Positions 22,045 through 34,629 of a stretch of 64,000 nt of DNA are shown here, piece after piece (position 1 is the first letter of the stretch; each line of letters begins with the position of its first letter). Below the pieces are notes generated by a model, which searched no databases, was not told the origin of the DNA, and saw only the letters and a list, made by a program, of their open reading frames with translations. The DNA lies in assembly GCA_963920705.1 (NCBI GenBank), contig OY987229.1:18605728-18669727 (forward strand), written 5' to 3'. The translations under genes and the position numbers were made by a program. The DNA comes from Odiellus spinosus. Taxonomy: Eukaryota; Arthropoda; Arachnida; Opiliones; Phalangiidae.

Positions 22045-22425
22045 GAATTAGTTTCAATTAGGAAAGCTTGGAAAATTATTTCTACATTGCTAGTCTTAAC
22101 CGAAATACATCTACAACAGTTATTCCAACGCCCCCATTCTTAGAAAAGATTTTAATTAGTTCTATTTAATCCTTTGGTTAATTCTAATGAATTAGTGACT
22201 GTTTTTCAATTAGGAGAGATTGGAAAATGGTTTCTACATGGCGAGTCTTAACCCAATCAGATTGTCAATAATTATTCCAACCCGCACGTTCATTCAAAAG
22301 GGTTTTAATTAGTGTTTTTCCATTTTGATTAGTTCAAATTAGTAACTGTTTTTCAATTTGGAGAGATTGAAAAATGGTTTCTACATTGCTAGTCTTAATC
22401 GAATCACCTCTACAACAAGTACCTG
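22045..22425 (+). repeat. 147-bp-type tandem repeat, cluster 2 (about 2.5 units)
   Basis: The same landmarks as cluster 1 are present: CAATTAGGARARCTTGGAAAA, TTTCTACATTGCTAGTCTTA, CAATAATTATTCC and TTTTAATTAGT. The units are diverged, with variants such as CATCTACAACA in place of the CAGATTGTC part. The orientation is the same as the other clusters. Confidence 0.85.
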
Positions 22426-22579
22426 GAAATATCGGGGAATATTCTATGGAAAAATCAGGGAAACTGATTTTCAAAATAGTTTGAACCATGTAAAGGATTA
22501 TATTTTTTAAGATTCATACTTCCTTATTGTATCGTCCGTCCCAGTTAAGCCCCTTGATGAGCTAAATAATATATTAAAC

Positions 22580-22902
22580 CAGAAGCCGATGAAACCCTTC
22601 TTTGAAGTCTACTACTCCAATGTTCCATATAGCGCTCCTCTCTGTATGGGTAAAATTCCCAATTTTACGAGTTAGAAGGGCCCCTGTCTACGGAAAATTG
22701 GAAATTCTCTCTCTCCACAAACGACGACGTTTTTTGGACGAACTCCAAGGCTGCTAGAGATATTCGCTCGACGAGCTCCCGCTCCGAAAACATCTACCGT
22801 TAGGAGGCGTACGAATCGCGCCTTTTGAGAATAACCCATACAGAGATGGGTAGACAAGACCCGGGAGTAATAAACTTCAAAGGAGGGTTTCATCGGCTTC
22901 TG
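22580..22902 (+). mobile_element. Family B fold-back MITE, copy 1 (7-bp TSD)
   Basis: The termini are CAGAAGCCGATG and CATCGGCTTCTG. Perfect 7-bp flanking duplications ATTAAAC lie at 22573-22579 and 22903-22909. The arms continue as ACCCTTCTTTGAAGTCTACT and AAACTTCAAAGGAGGGTTT, making nearly the whole 323 bp a fold-back. There is no real coding content; the open frame at 22672-22893 (-) is a by-product. Confidence 0.87.
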
Positions 22903-22909
22903 ATTAAAC

Positions 22910-25900
22910 TAAAAATGGTACAGTCGTCTTCTGGTTATTACATAATAGACTGTCCAAATATTTAGAATATAGGCCTAGTTCTCTTCTTTTAGATAGTAAA
23001 AACGAAGGAAATTAATTTTGGCTATGTAATTGTACTATAAACCTGTTATAATAAGCTTTATTAAGGGTTAGCTTTCGTTTCAAATTGCCAGTGCCGTTTT
23101 TCACATCGTTAAGTACGTTCTTTAATGGCGTGCTTAAACGAGCTCAGGTTGTTCTTGATTTAGACTGTACATTTCCTCCAAATCGTTTTTACTTTTTAGT
23201 ATTCCGCGGTACGTGTACTAGAGCGATAATTGTTCTTTCCAAGTATAGTCGCAGTCGCTATTACGTTAAACCTTCTAAAAATACCGGTACGAGCTTAGAT
23301 TTTATAAATCATAATGTAATATAAGCCTTTGAATTTTTCATTACATACGCTTTTTCTCCCCTTATAAAGTTATCGCGCGATGTTTTGTTTGGGTTAGTGA
23401 ATAGTAAAACGGTCTATAATGACAAAATTATATTAAGTGTTTTTAAAAAGTAAATATAAAAGTGCAGAATTTAAAGTGACGCTGTCAGGAGGTAGGACTT
23501 TATTTAATAAGTAGTTTCACGAAAATAATCGCGCGAATTTAATCGTATCACGTGGTGCCAGGACGTGAAATTATTAATTATATGAACTATAATACTCACC
23601 AGGACCGGGTATGCTTGTTTAAATATTTCAAAGAGGGCGATTATTAAGTATTGAATTGTTTTTTACGATATTTCCTTTAAAATAAACTTAAATTCCAATT
23701 AAAATTAAAATTACCGTGACAGCCTCACTTTAACTACATCGAGAATAAAGTAGAATTATTTTCACTTTTGAATATGAACTTCCATGAGCAAGAATTCGTA
23801 AAAAAATATTACGAGAATTGTAGAAAAAAAACTATGGCGTGAAAATATATGAAAGGACGCTAACATAACTGAAAATATTCCATCAAAGAAGCGTCAAAAC
23901 TATATCAGAATCTCAGAAAAATTCACAAAGAGTGGAAAAAAGGGATAAGACGTATGGGAGTTCAAAAAATCAACCAGGACAATCTTCATACATATATAAA
24001 TGTATAAAAAATATATATAAAGTAACATATCCACCGAAATACAGACAATAGGGCGAAAGTCTGGGAATATACCTTGCATAATTTCATTTTCATTTCACTT
24101 TATTGCTTCTGAGAATCTAAGAAAATAGACACGTTTATATACTAAATTACAATCTTAGTACGAGACCAAAAATTCCATAGAAACTGCTTTTTTCCATGAA
24201 AATCGTAGTCTTTCTAGAGTTGTAACTGCTTATATCATTTTTTCTAAATGAGTTTGCTTAATAGAAAATGATAAGGCGGATTGTTACGCGGGGTTAAATC
24301 CCTCAGAGAAAAAAATAGTCACTGCAAATTCCTCTTTAACAAAAGTATGGTGAATCTCATCTTGATTTGACTGCAGTAAAAAGTGTGAGCTACCGATTAT
24401 TTCCTAGTAAATGTTTATTTACATTTATATAGAGGTTAGGAGTTGTCCGTAGTACCAAAGCAAGATGAAATTATCCATATTTCGTCGCGTATATAAAAAC
24501 CCTAAAAATATCCTAACCCCAAGGCTTACGTCAAATAGGACGTAAGATACTATATACGGTAGGAAAAAAATATTATCCGCATTTCCGACGATAAGCGGTT
24601 AGAAAGGGGCATAACCACGTATCTCTCTTGGCCAATACTATACTAAGATACTTGTTTTTGGAAATCAATAGGTCTTATCCGACCCCCATCTCGAAAACCC
24701 AGAAGCCCCAAAAAAGTCCAGAGCTTCAAAAAGCCGTCAAAAATTCGATTAAAAAACGACCGGGGTTGCCTAAGCTATATAGCTAGCCTAAAATATATGG
24801 GATTTAGCCTTAAGCCTAGAGTCGAAATCACTTGGAAATTTCAGCAAGTGAGTTGGTATTAGTCCTATTCACACGTTGCGACGAATTTTAAAATAAATTA
24901 ATAACCGTTGAGACGGGACTTGAAACAACGAACATTTAGGCTACTCCGACACAAACTAGAGGTGAAATCTTTCAAATCCTTACAAGTCTTTAAATTTTTC
25001 AAATTACTAGCAAATCTACAAATCTTGAACATATAAGTCCCTCAAAAATCTTTTAAATCCCTCAGACATCTCAAATCCCCAAAATTAGTTAAGTTTTCAG
25101 TCTCGACACCATATTGTTTTCGAGTGTCTGACTCCTTGAGCTATCTTTCCACCGCTTAGTTATTCTTCAGACCCTAATCTACTAATAAAGATATTAACAT
25201 ATGATTAGTGGGTTAGTCGCAATGTTAATTGCTTCCCAATTAATTCTCATATGTTTTTTTTTACTATATAGATGTTATAAATAAGGCTTTAACTATTATA
25301 TATTATATATGACTTAAAACATAATGAAATTTCGAAATGATTTTACTGCAGATCCAATACGGTACGGTATGTGCCTGTATTTAATATTTTTAGCAATAAA
25401 CTATGTTAAGGAATGACTCTCATAATACAATATTTCACTTTAATTTGTCAGCGCGTACAAAGCTCGCTACCAGATATCAATATACGTAGGGATTATACCT
25501 TTACGCGTGCCGCCAACTCCAGTTGAAATTGCGGAGTAATCAATTTAACAGCCTATATGGCGGCTTCCCCGTTTTGTATGGCAATATAAATCGGGCCATC
25601 GTTTGATGTCCTTATTAACAGAATTTCTGACCAATAAAACCGACGAAAAATGTTATGAAATTTTTGGGGGAGCGTATATGTTTTATATATACTCGTTATC
25701 GTAAAACCGGAAGGACCGCGTGCTTGATGTTATAAGTACTAGATACCGGAAGTACTTGAAAAATAAAAATTTTCAATTTATTGATAAATATATTTATACA
25801 ATAATTTTAATAAACAGTTTAATGTTAGAGGGATTTCTATGATTATTGCAACTACTAGTAGTAAATATCAATTCCTGTCATTCATTTGGAACGATGATAC

Positions 25901-27188
25901 TGTTCATATTAAAGGGATTTATACTTAAAAATGTCTAAAAACATTATCGAAACTTTCCTAAGGTTTCACGGTAATTCGCCATTAATTATTCAAATTGATA
26001 AATTAAACTTAAATAAATTTAATTTATTTCAAAAGCTCTCAGTTGCTGATTCCAATGAGAGTTCGTCTTTGAAATAGCGATCTCTTTAAAGTTAAATTGG
26101 TTATTTTATCAGAATTCTTCTTCCATTACACTTTAAAGGTTTTTGAATAAGAAAAAGGACCCTTCATTTGTTAGCCTACTTAAAAGATAACCTACTCGTT
26201 GAGCTGTTCCCCTTAATTGTTACGTTATCGGTCGGGAGGAAGCCGGAAGTGAAAAATTACCTAAGTTCGACAGATGAAACCAATTTCCAACATTCTTCGA
26301 ATTCTTTATCTGATAGCTTACTTGTAACGAAATCCCAAACAAATTATTCAAACCACTAAAATATATAAAAATTCCTAATTTAAATAAATATAAATTCACC
26401 CATTACTGAATTTTTCTTTCGACTAACAAACGTTAGGGATAAAAACATAGGTGTTTTGTAAAAGACTGTCCCGCTTCCTTCACCCACTTATCTAATAAAA
26501 AAAGAAACTTAAAATACCGTATCACTTGTCACTGTTACGTATACGCACACCCCCGTAAACTCAACGCTATAAAAACAGACAAGACATATTGGCAGCCAGG
26601 AGTCGAATGAAAAACAAAAAAAAAGTGACAATCACAGTTTGGCTTTTCGCCAAAAAGGAAAATTCGCTTCAGAGCCAAAATTTTAGCTTTTCAGTCGATA
26701 TACTCTCTCTAGAAAAAATGCCAGGCGTTCAAGAATGCGTTGCCTTGTGGGAGAGGCTAGAAACATTAAAGGTCTACTTAAACGTATATCAACAAATATC
26801 TTTTATCGTGAGACTTGCGCCTAAATAAGTATAAATTATATTCGAATACAAAATCGTGTCATACACCCTTTAGAAAATATCAATCTCTTGATAATTAAAT
26901 TCAGGATGAATCTACCATAACCAATCAAGAGTTTTTGCATAATTCGCGCTTTTGCTATTGATTAAACACATACTTTGAATATTATAGCGGTCTCAACTGA
27001 TGAGGTTAAATTGCAATCCCATGGAAAATAACTGTCCTTCGTTTTCACTTTACTTATCGTTAAAGATGGTTATTGTTAATTCCATGAGAATGTTTTCTTC
27101 CCAGTGAAAAACGCTATTGCACGTTTTAAGAGATCATAGCTCGTTAATTTTCCTTAACTCTAATTACTTGTAGAAATGTATTTCAAAT
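22910..27188. other. 4.3 kb without recognised gene
   Basis: AT-rich DNA with scattered balanced patches (about 24430-24780, 25440-25740). The open frame with ATG at 26607 lies 30 bp after a TATAAAA word (26571), but its sequence is not recognised and it has no other support. No arrays or bounded elements were seen. Confidence 0.45.
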
Positions 27189-27713
27189 TTCCCAAACTGT
27201 TAATGGTTATAGAAAATTATCCCGAAACTGCGATTGGTTATAGAACATTATCACGAAACTGCGATTGGTCATAAAAAATTATCCTGGAACTGCGATTGGT
27301 TATAGAAAATTATCCCGAAACTGCTATTGGTTATAGAAAATTATCCCGAAACTGCTATTGGTTATAGAAAATTATCCCGAAACTGCTATTGGTTATAGAA
27401 AATTATCCCGAAACTGCTATTGGTTATAGAAAATTATCCCGAAACTGCTATTGGTTATAGAACATTATCCCGAAACTGCGATTGGTCATAAAAAATTATC
27501 CTGGAACTGCGATTGGTTATAGAAAATTATCCCGAAACTGCGATTGGTTATAGAAAATTATCCCGAAACTGCGATTGGTTATAGAAAATTATCCCGAAAC
27601 TGCGATTGGTTATAGAAAATTATCCCGAAACTGCGATTGGTTATAGAAAATTATCCCGAAACTACGATTGGTTATAGACCATTATCCCAAATTTTCATCA
27701 GTTATAATAGAAA
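27189..27713 (+). repeat. 31-bp tandem array, about 17 copies, CCAAT-box containing
   Basis: The unit contains GAAACTGCGATTGGTTATAG followed by AAAATTATCCC. Adjacent units are 31 bp apart (for example 27311 and 27342). Two variants alternate in blocks, CTGCGATTGG and CTGCTATTGG. A two-unit motif with GGTCATAAAAAATTATCCTGG occurs twice, 186-220 bp apart, suggesting block duplication. Almost every unit has ATTGG, the inverted CCAAT box core. Confidence 0.93.
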
Positions 27714-30700
27714 ATATTCCAATTATTAAATTCGTATTTTTTCAAAGGAAGGATGACATGATTATTATTTTATTTGTTGATTTTTATGGCTTAGACCCCT
27801 TAATTAATGGAAAGTAATTGTGTTCGTTAAAGTACCCCTTTTTTTAAAGCAAAAAAAAAAAAAAAAGCTTTTATGACACTCTAGTATATTTTATAAAAGT
27901 TTTTAGTAACTTTGCCAAGTTAAATTGTTAATATACTCTTTTTTCACATTACTTTAAAAACGTCATTTTAAATCTAATGTTATACATACCTCCAGTAAAC
28001 TTCAATTTCATTTGGCAGCGATTTCAAACCTACGCATTATTTATTTCCTCTACTTTTTATTTATTAGAGCATAGTTTTTGGTGCATTGCGTTTGTTATAC
28101 CGAATTATGTTGAAAATAGTTAAAAATCAATTTAAATTCAAAAATTCTTTGACAAAAAACTAGCTTCATCCTCACTGAAAAGTCAAATTATATCTTATAA
28201 TATAATATACCATATAGCCCTCAAAATCCTCAAAAAAATTATATCCCTTGTGACAAATAAAATGGAACTTAACAGATTAGAACAAAAATTATTGGGGATT
28301 ATGTGGGGATACGACATTACTGATGTAAGAGATTACAATATTGAGTTATCTATCACAAGAACCCTTTTTTTTCTAGAGTATTTTTAGAATTTTACAATTT
28401 GTCCGTTTCAGGGATTACAGTAAAAAATACGGCTTAGGTTTTTTGAAACCTATAGTCACAAGCGATTAATTTTGTTATTGTAGTTTTTGGGAAACATTTT
28501 GATTGGTTTAAAAAGGGAAGGTGTAATTGATGTGATTGAAGGATAATAGACTTTGAAAATAAGCGTTTTTTACATAAATATGTTATTAAAACTCACCAAT
28601 GATTTCGTTGTAATTTGCAGTTAATTATGATAGACGCAAGATTACGCTCGAAGAAATTTCGGATAGAGAAAAAAAATATATCAGAATTTCTGATGCCAAT
28701 GAAGTGTTTTAAAAATTAATTCATTTCGTAACTTTGATTATTAACTGCCAATTTATGCTAAACTTTTGATACGTTATACGATGTTTTATTCCTATTTTAA
28801 CTATCCAAATCAATTGCAAATTCTTAGCAAAGTCTAGTATTAGTTTAAATATTCTAAAGATTTTAATCAAGAATTTTTGATTAACTATTTTATTTAATTT
28901 TAAACGTATGTTTGCGACAAACATTGCAATTTATCGAAAACTAAGTGTAAGCTTTATGGGACTAAAATTAACGTGACAATTAGCTCAAGAACTAATTGTT
29001 CAGTTAAAATTTACCCAATCTCAATTTAAAGGTTTATAGGCTCTAAAGTCTAGTGTTGAATATTGATTTTGTCGTATCCATGGTGATACTCTTTAAGACC
29101 TATTTCTTAAATTTTAAGGTTTTATAATATTTAAACTAAAGTGCTCACTCTAAGATGAGTAGAATACCTTATGTATTTCCACCTTCATTTGCCATCACGT
29201 ATAAAGCTACCCTTTATCTCTACGCGTTTTGTTTAAACTTGGGACAATGGAATCCTAATATTACACTCGCTGACAATTCAAGCTGAAATAGAATAATAAT
29301 ACTCATTTTTAATGTTAGAAGTGCTCCTAAGTTCCCATTGGAATATCGCTTTTTCTAAAGGTATTAAGTCCTTTCGAAGGTGCTGTCTGGGTATAAGAGC
29401 TCTTTCATTTCCATATTTTTCGGCGACAACATTCTAAGTTTTATAAAAATGATAAATTTGCATATTTTTCTAAAAATAAATCGTTGTCTTGTATAAATAA
29501 GGATAAGCCTGTCTTATAAGAGCTTCTTAATTCCAGGATACATTTTTAAGATTAAAGGGATAGTGAAACGATCTAGGTAAAATTTTAATTCAACACTTTT
29601 ATTGAATAGGGTTACAGTTCTTAATACCATGAGAACTCTATTACTGTTTTATCAACAAAATAGTGCATTCAAAAAGTTAAACTCCGTTATAATCTTATAG
29701 AAATGTCAAGTGCGGCCTATTTGCGTGTGCACGAAATTACCAACGGTTATTTTAAGGTTAACAGAGGCTTCAAATTCCTCAAAATCTTGTGATTCTTCGA
29801 TCTAGAGAGGTATAAATGTCTTTTTCTCACTAGCACATGTGCTTTTGTTTAAATTGATCCCTGTCGAATTGCTTTTCGCAAATGGGAAGTTTGGGAAATT
29901 ACCCGTAGTAGTTTGAATGAAAATTGCCCTATACGCCTATTCCATTTCGTAGTTTTATTAATTTAACCTTTTTCAGTTAGGTTTAGCGTATACCATTGAG
30001 ATTTTGTCGACGTTTACCCCTTTTAGGCAGAATTTAGGGAACTGAAAAAACCCGGAAGTTATGTAGATTTGATTTATATATAGACAAAAGTGTCTAAAGA
30101 GTTTTAGAATTTTTTTATTATTATTATTCAAATCCTGCTCTTCAAAAACCAGACTTTTTTTACGCTTCGACTAGCGCCAAAATATACAGCGTTGAAAACT
30201 TTTTTCTTTTGATTTATTTGATATACGATTTGACGAAAAATAAATAACAGCTGTTTTCACCCCTAAGGACTGAAGGGCAGATATTTTAAACTTAACCCTA
30301 TTGGTTAAATTCGCTCCCGTGACTTGTGTTTTTGCAGAAGATTTAATTTCTGCATTATTATTTTAAAGTTTTAATATAAATATAAATATTGGTATAACAA
30401 ATTTTAAATAATGTTTTTGAAGGGTTTGAAAAGTTTTCTATTTTTTATTTAAATTCATCCACCTTTTTTAAAATTATCAGTCAAATGATATCCTCATTTT
30501 AACCATTCGACCCCTTCTAATAACGTCATTAGGAGACCTTTACTGCTATAACAGTCGGTGATCAATTTTGACAATGTTATCTACGACTAATACGAATTAA
30601 ATCCTCCGTAGTTGCCCAATTAGTGACGTCATTAGGATTGAACTCAAAGATCTGTTTGTGAGATAGTTATGAAACCGAAAGATTTAATAAGATTTAAAAA

Positions 30701-31201
30701 ATATCATGGAAAGAAACGTGAATTTAAATGGAATCTGCGTGTCCTTTAAGGATCTTAGATATAAATTTTTAAAACCATTTTAAAACACAATTTGGTTTCA
30801 GGAATTTCGTCCTGAAAACAATTTTGTTTGTCCAACCCTTACTTATTTATCCCTGACCGTCTTTTTGAACCAATTTAGTTCTATAAAATTCACGTAACAA
30901 ATATTTAAACCGCTTTTTTTCAAACAATTCAGTTGGCCGGTTTAAAATACCTTCCGATGAAATGCAAATAGCTTAAAGGTTTTTCCCACAGTTAGGGAAT
31001 TTAAATTTGAAAAATATTTTTTCCCTTTAGCAACCTAATGCGACTATGGATGGTTTTGGTGTAACTTGAAGTGCGAGTGAAAAGGAGAGGTTTTTATAAA
31101 ACAATTCCAACCATAAAACTTCAAAAACATTCCAGCTTTCAGTTCAATAGAAAAAATTGCATTCATGAGACCTATTTTTGACTGAAAGTTCTTATAAACA
31201 C
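27714..31201. other. 3.5 kb AT-rich stretch without recognised gene
   Basis: No exon with splice support, no array and no bounded element was found. An A run lies at about 27850-27866. Confidence 0.5.
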
Positions 31202-31205
31202 TTAA

Positions 31206-31639
31206 AGGGAGAATGCAACCTAATTACAAGTGATTTTTTTATCGATTCCTTATCGTTTAAATAGGCCTAATCCACCGATAAAAAGTTTGCAATACAAATA
31301 TTAAACTAGAAATAAATTTAAAACTTACCCTGAAAATAGGTTTAGCGGGATTCATGGAGATCCTGAATCGCGTCCGTGTAAGGTCTAGCGACCAATGAGC
31401 AAAGGCTCGTCGTTCACGCGAGATCTCCACGAGACTTACGTAGCGTGCGATTGGTCGCTAGACCTTACACGCGAGGAAATCAGGAGCTCCATGAATCCCA
31501 CTAAGCCTATTTTCAGGGTAAGTTTTAAATTTATTTCTAGTTTAATATTTGTTTGTAAATTTTTTAAATAGTAGATTAGGCCTATTTAAACAATAAGGAA
31601 TCGATAAAAAATCACTTGTTATTAGGTTGCATCCTCCCT
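31206..31639 (+). mobile_element. Family A fold-back MITE, copy 2
   Basis: TTAA flanks lie at 31202-31205 and 31640-31643, and the termini AGGGAGAATGCAACC and GGTTGCATCCTCCCT match copies 1 and 3. At 434 bp it is almost identical to copy 1 over the whole length, including the central GCGACCAATGAGCAAAGG and GCGTGCGATTGGTCGC segments. The orientation is the same as copies 1 and 3. TTTTCAGGGTAAGT at 31510-31523 resembles a splice acceptor fused to a donor. Confidence 0.9.
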
Positions 31640-31643
31640 TTAA

Positions 31644-32754
31644 CTTGTACAGTAAAATCTTTAATTATAAGGAAATCTCGGGGTATTCGTTTTTAGTTAA
31701 CGCAAAACTGTACGCTGCCACTGATGCCTACGCGAAAAAATACTGCTTTAGTTCAATAACTGTAAAATTTTTCGTCAATGCCAACACGAAATCCCCTTTA
31801 ATTAGAGAAACCTAATCCGAAAAGAACTTATCTCGAAGTCTTTTGCTGTTTTAATTAATACCTGGCTCATATGGACCATATATTTTTAATCCATTAATTA
31901 ATTTATGATAATGATCAGCTTCAATATGAATGTCACTATATTACGCAATATTCGAATTACGTCGTATTATTCTAGGTTCCAGGAAATTCGATAAAGTAGT
32001 TTTCGATTGAAACTTGCATGCCGAGTGTTTCGACTTAAAAATGGTATTCTTTAAATAGATTTCGATCGAAAAGTATTGTCGAAATCGATCTCCGATATCG
32101 ACTGAATCGTACCGAATCGCCGTCTCCCCCTGTCAGATGGGTTAATCTCCAATAAAAACACTGAAGTACGATAGTTATACGACAAATGTTTCTATATGCC
32201 TTTGAGTTACCAAAACTCGGATTAAGTAGCAAATTGTAATTCTTCCCATCTAGTTAACTTCGTTACGTCCAACCTGGTTTAGCTAAATTTAAGATTTGTC
32301 TCGGTACACGTTACGCGTTCGAAGAGGGTATAATATAAGAATTATTTATCCTTTTCACCTTCCGTTTGAAGGGGAAGCTGAATGTTGTAATGGGAATTTT
32401 TGTAGGGTCGTTTTCGTATATAGGCGCGCAGTAAAATAAGATTTTCTTCTGGGCACCCTTCTCTCCTTTCTCCTCTTTCCGTATTCTTTCTCGGGTTCTT
32501 CTTTGGTCCATCTGCTCCTCGCGTTCCGTAAATGGCTTCGGGGAGTTAAATTCAAGTTGACGGAACAATTTTTTTTCCCTTCTTTTTTTGACTCAAGTTC
32601 ATCTTGCCAGGCTTTCCATATCCCCCGTTTTAGTGCCGTCCACGATTAACGCGTCTAAAAACTTTATTTATTTAGGATTGTGAAACTTCTGCCCTCCGTT
32701 ATGTTGTGTTATAAATTATAATCTTACAGGTTAGTTTCGGGGATTATAATGATT
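31644..32754. other. No recognised gene
   Basis: The open frames at 32311-32568 (-) are purine-rich low-complexity peptides in two overlapping frames from a CT-rich tract (32450-32530) and are not credible genes. Confidence 0.45.
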
Positions 32755-33545
32755 TAGTAGTAGTGTATTGCATTCTGAATATGCTAGACTATTGCGTACT
32801 AATTTTTAGTTCATTTTAAATGTACTCGCACTATTTCGTATATTGTAGTGTCTCGTCTAGACATGTGTACTACTAATGAACTTTGAATATTCTCTATTGC
32901 ACTCTGAAAATACTCACACAGTGCTAAACAGCCTTAATTGCCTCTCGTAAAATTCAACATAAATAAAAAGCCTTAGAATATACTCTAGTATACTATAAAA
33001 ACTTCCATTGAACTTTGAATATTCTCTATTGCACTCTGAAAATACTCTTTCAGCACTGCACAACGTAAAATAGAACAAACAGGATTCTAGGGATATTTTT
33101 TTTACTCCAAGCACGGTTGTTTTTTCTGTAATGTTCTTTGTATATATACTGTAATTTATGAATTTCTAATAGTCCTGGTCGATTTGCCGGAAATGGGCCC
33201 TTGTCTCATAGCCGCGCCGCCATCTTTTTGTAGTAACAGGTTGCCAGACTATTTCTAATTTTATTTCCCACAAACCAAATTCAAGTTGTTAGTCCAACGC
33301 TTCCTATATGATAAAGTATAGGAGGCGTTGGTTAGTCTGTAGCTATTTTCACACTACAAAAAGATGGCGGACGATCACGTGACAAAAAGTTTTCCCCGCC
33401 AAAATTTCCGCGAGGTTCTCTAGACTTCCGGTTTTGGAAATCGACCAGGACTATTATCTGAAAACTACAAGTACACTTTGAATATAGTTTCGTCTGAAAT
33501 CTGTTATTATATTCTGTAGTCTGAATACTCATCAACATACTGATT
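32755..33545. repeat. Degenerate ~131-bp repeat interrupted by a MITE
   Basis: TGAACTTTGAATATTCTCTA followed by TTGCACTCTGAAAATACTC occurs at 32877 and again 131 bp later at 33008. Weaker versions (GCATTCTGAATATGCTAG near 32770 and CTGTAGTCTGAATACTC near 33513) extend on both sides of the inserted element at 33169-33454. Confidence 0.65.
33169..33454. mobile_element. Mariner-like MITE (TA target)
   Basis: The ends ATAGTCCTGGTCGATTT and AAATCGACCAGGACTAT form 17-bp inverted termini, flanked by TA (33167-33168, 33455-33456) as in Tc1/mariner elements. Inner inverted segments are GCCATCTTTTTGTAGT with ACTACAAAAAGATGGC, and a central hairpin TCCAACGCTTCCTATA with TATAGGAGGCGTTGG. It is 286 bp with no coding content. 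One arm carries AAGATGGCGG (YY1-like) beside TCACGTGA (E-box). Single copy in this window. Confidence 0.75.
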
Positions 33546-34277
33546 TTGGCGGGAAAAAGGTTTTAGATACACTGAATTGTTGCGAAACAAGACTTGGGTA
33601 CATGGCGTTTAAACCCAACTTGTTTCTAAACCCGCTCTTTCTAATATAGAAAAGAATGTTGGGAGAGGAAAGGAAATATTATTTTTTCCCATTTCAATTG
33701 TCGATTTTTGTCGTTTTAGCACATTTCTACCATTAAATATTAAGTTTGAACTTTTTTTTCCTCCCCAATGCCGCGTTATTTTAGAAGGAATAGCTGGCGC
33801 GTAGGTAGATGGTGATGGTGGAGCTAAGGGTAATAACAAAATCAATTTTTTTTATTAGCTATCTTCCTCGCTTTCCTCTTTTCCCCTTTTGACGTCCCCA
33901 GACGGGAATGTTCGAGTGGAAACATCGTTTTCTTTCTTAAACTCACTCGATGCTTTCGTTTGATCTTCAATTTTTCAATCCCGCTTCTTTATTGGCGCTT
34001 TCGCCGACTGCGCGTTTCTTTATAATTGAAATTGATATCTCAAATTGCTGCAACAAATATTTCTCAAATAATAATGCTTAACTCGTTGGGGAATTTAAGC
34101 TTTTGTTTTTCTTCGAGCCTTTATTGTTTTAAAAATTTTGTCAGTTTTTAAAAATTCCTTTATAGTTGCGCAAAATTGAAAAGGGATTTAACGAAAAAAG
34201 AAGCAGTTTGCTATATCCACTGAATTTAGTTATAGAAATAAACCTTAAAAAATACTTAGTTGATTATCAAAGTTTCA
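33546..34277. other. No recognised gene
   Basis: TTTTGGCGGGAAAA at about 33543 resembles an E2F site. The open frame at 33609-33845 (-) has no support. Nothing else was seen. Confidence 0.4.
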
Positions 34278-34284
34278 ATTTTAC

Positions 34285-34622
34285 CAGAAGCCGATGAAAC
34301 CCTCCTTTGAAGTCTACTACTCTAATGTTCCATACAGCGCTCCTCTCTGTATGGGTAAAATTCTCAATTTTACGAGATCGAAGGGGTCCTACTTCATACC
34401 CCCCTGTCTACGCAAAATTGGAAATTCTCTCTCTCCACAAACGACGACGTTTTTTTGACGAACTCTAAGGCTGCTAGAGATATTCGTTCGACGAACTCCC
34501 GCTCCGAAAATATATACCGTTAGGAGGCGTACGAATCGCGCTTTTTGAAACTAACCCATACAGAGAGGGGTAGACAAGACCAGGGAGTAATAGACTTCAA
34601 AGGAGGGTTTCATCGGCTTCTG
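34285..34622 (+). mobile_element. Family B fold-back MITE, copy 2 (7-bp TSD)
   Basis: CAGAAGCCGATG and CATCGGCTTCTG termini with perfect 7-bp duplications ATTTTAC at 34278-34284 and 34623-34629. It is 338 bp, in the same orientation as copy 1, and includes a GGGGTCCTACTTC segment missing from copy 1, so it is closer to full length. Confidence 0.9.
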
Positions 34623-34629
34623 ATTTTAC

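Noticed and set aside
26589..26828. Frame downstream of a TATAAAA word as a small gene
   Set aside because: The usable ATG at 26607 lies too close to the expected start of transcription and the peptide is not recognised; one TATA word in AT-rich DNA means little.
33543..33556. E2F-like site TTTTGGCGGGAAAA as a promoter element
   Set aside because: A single motif with no nearby start exon is not enough to call a promoter.
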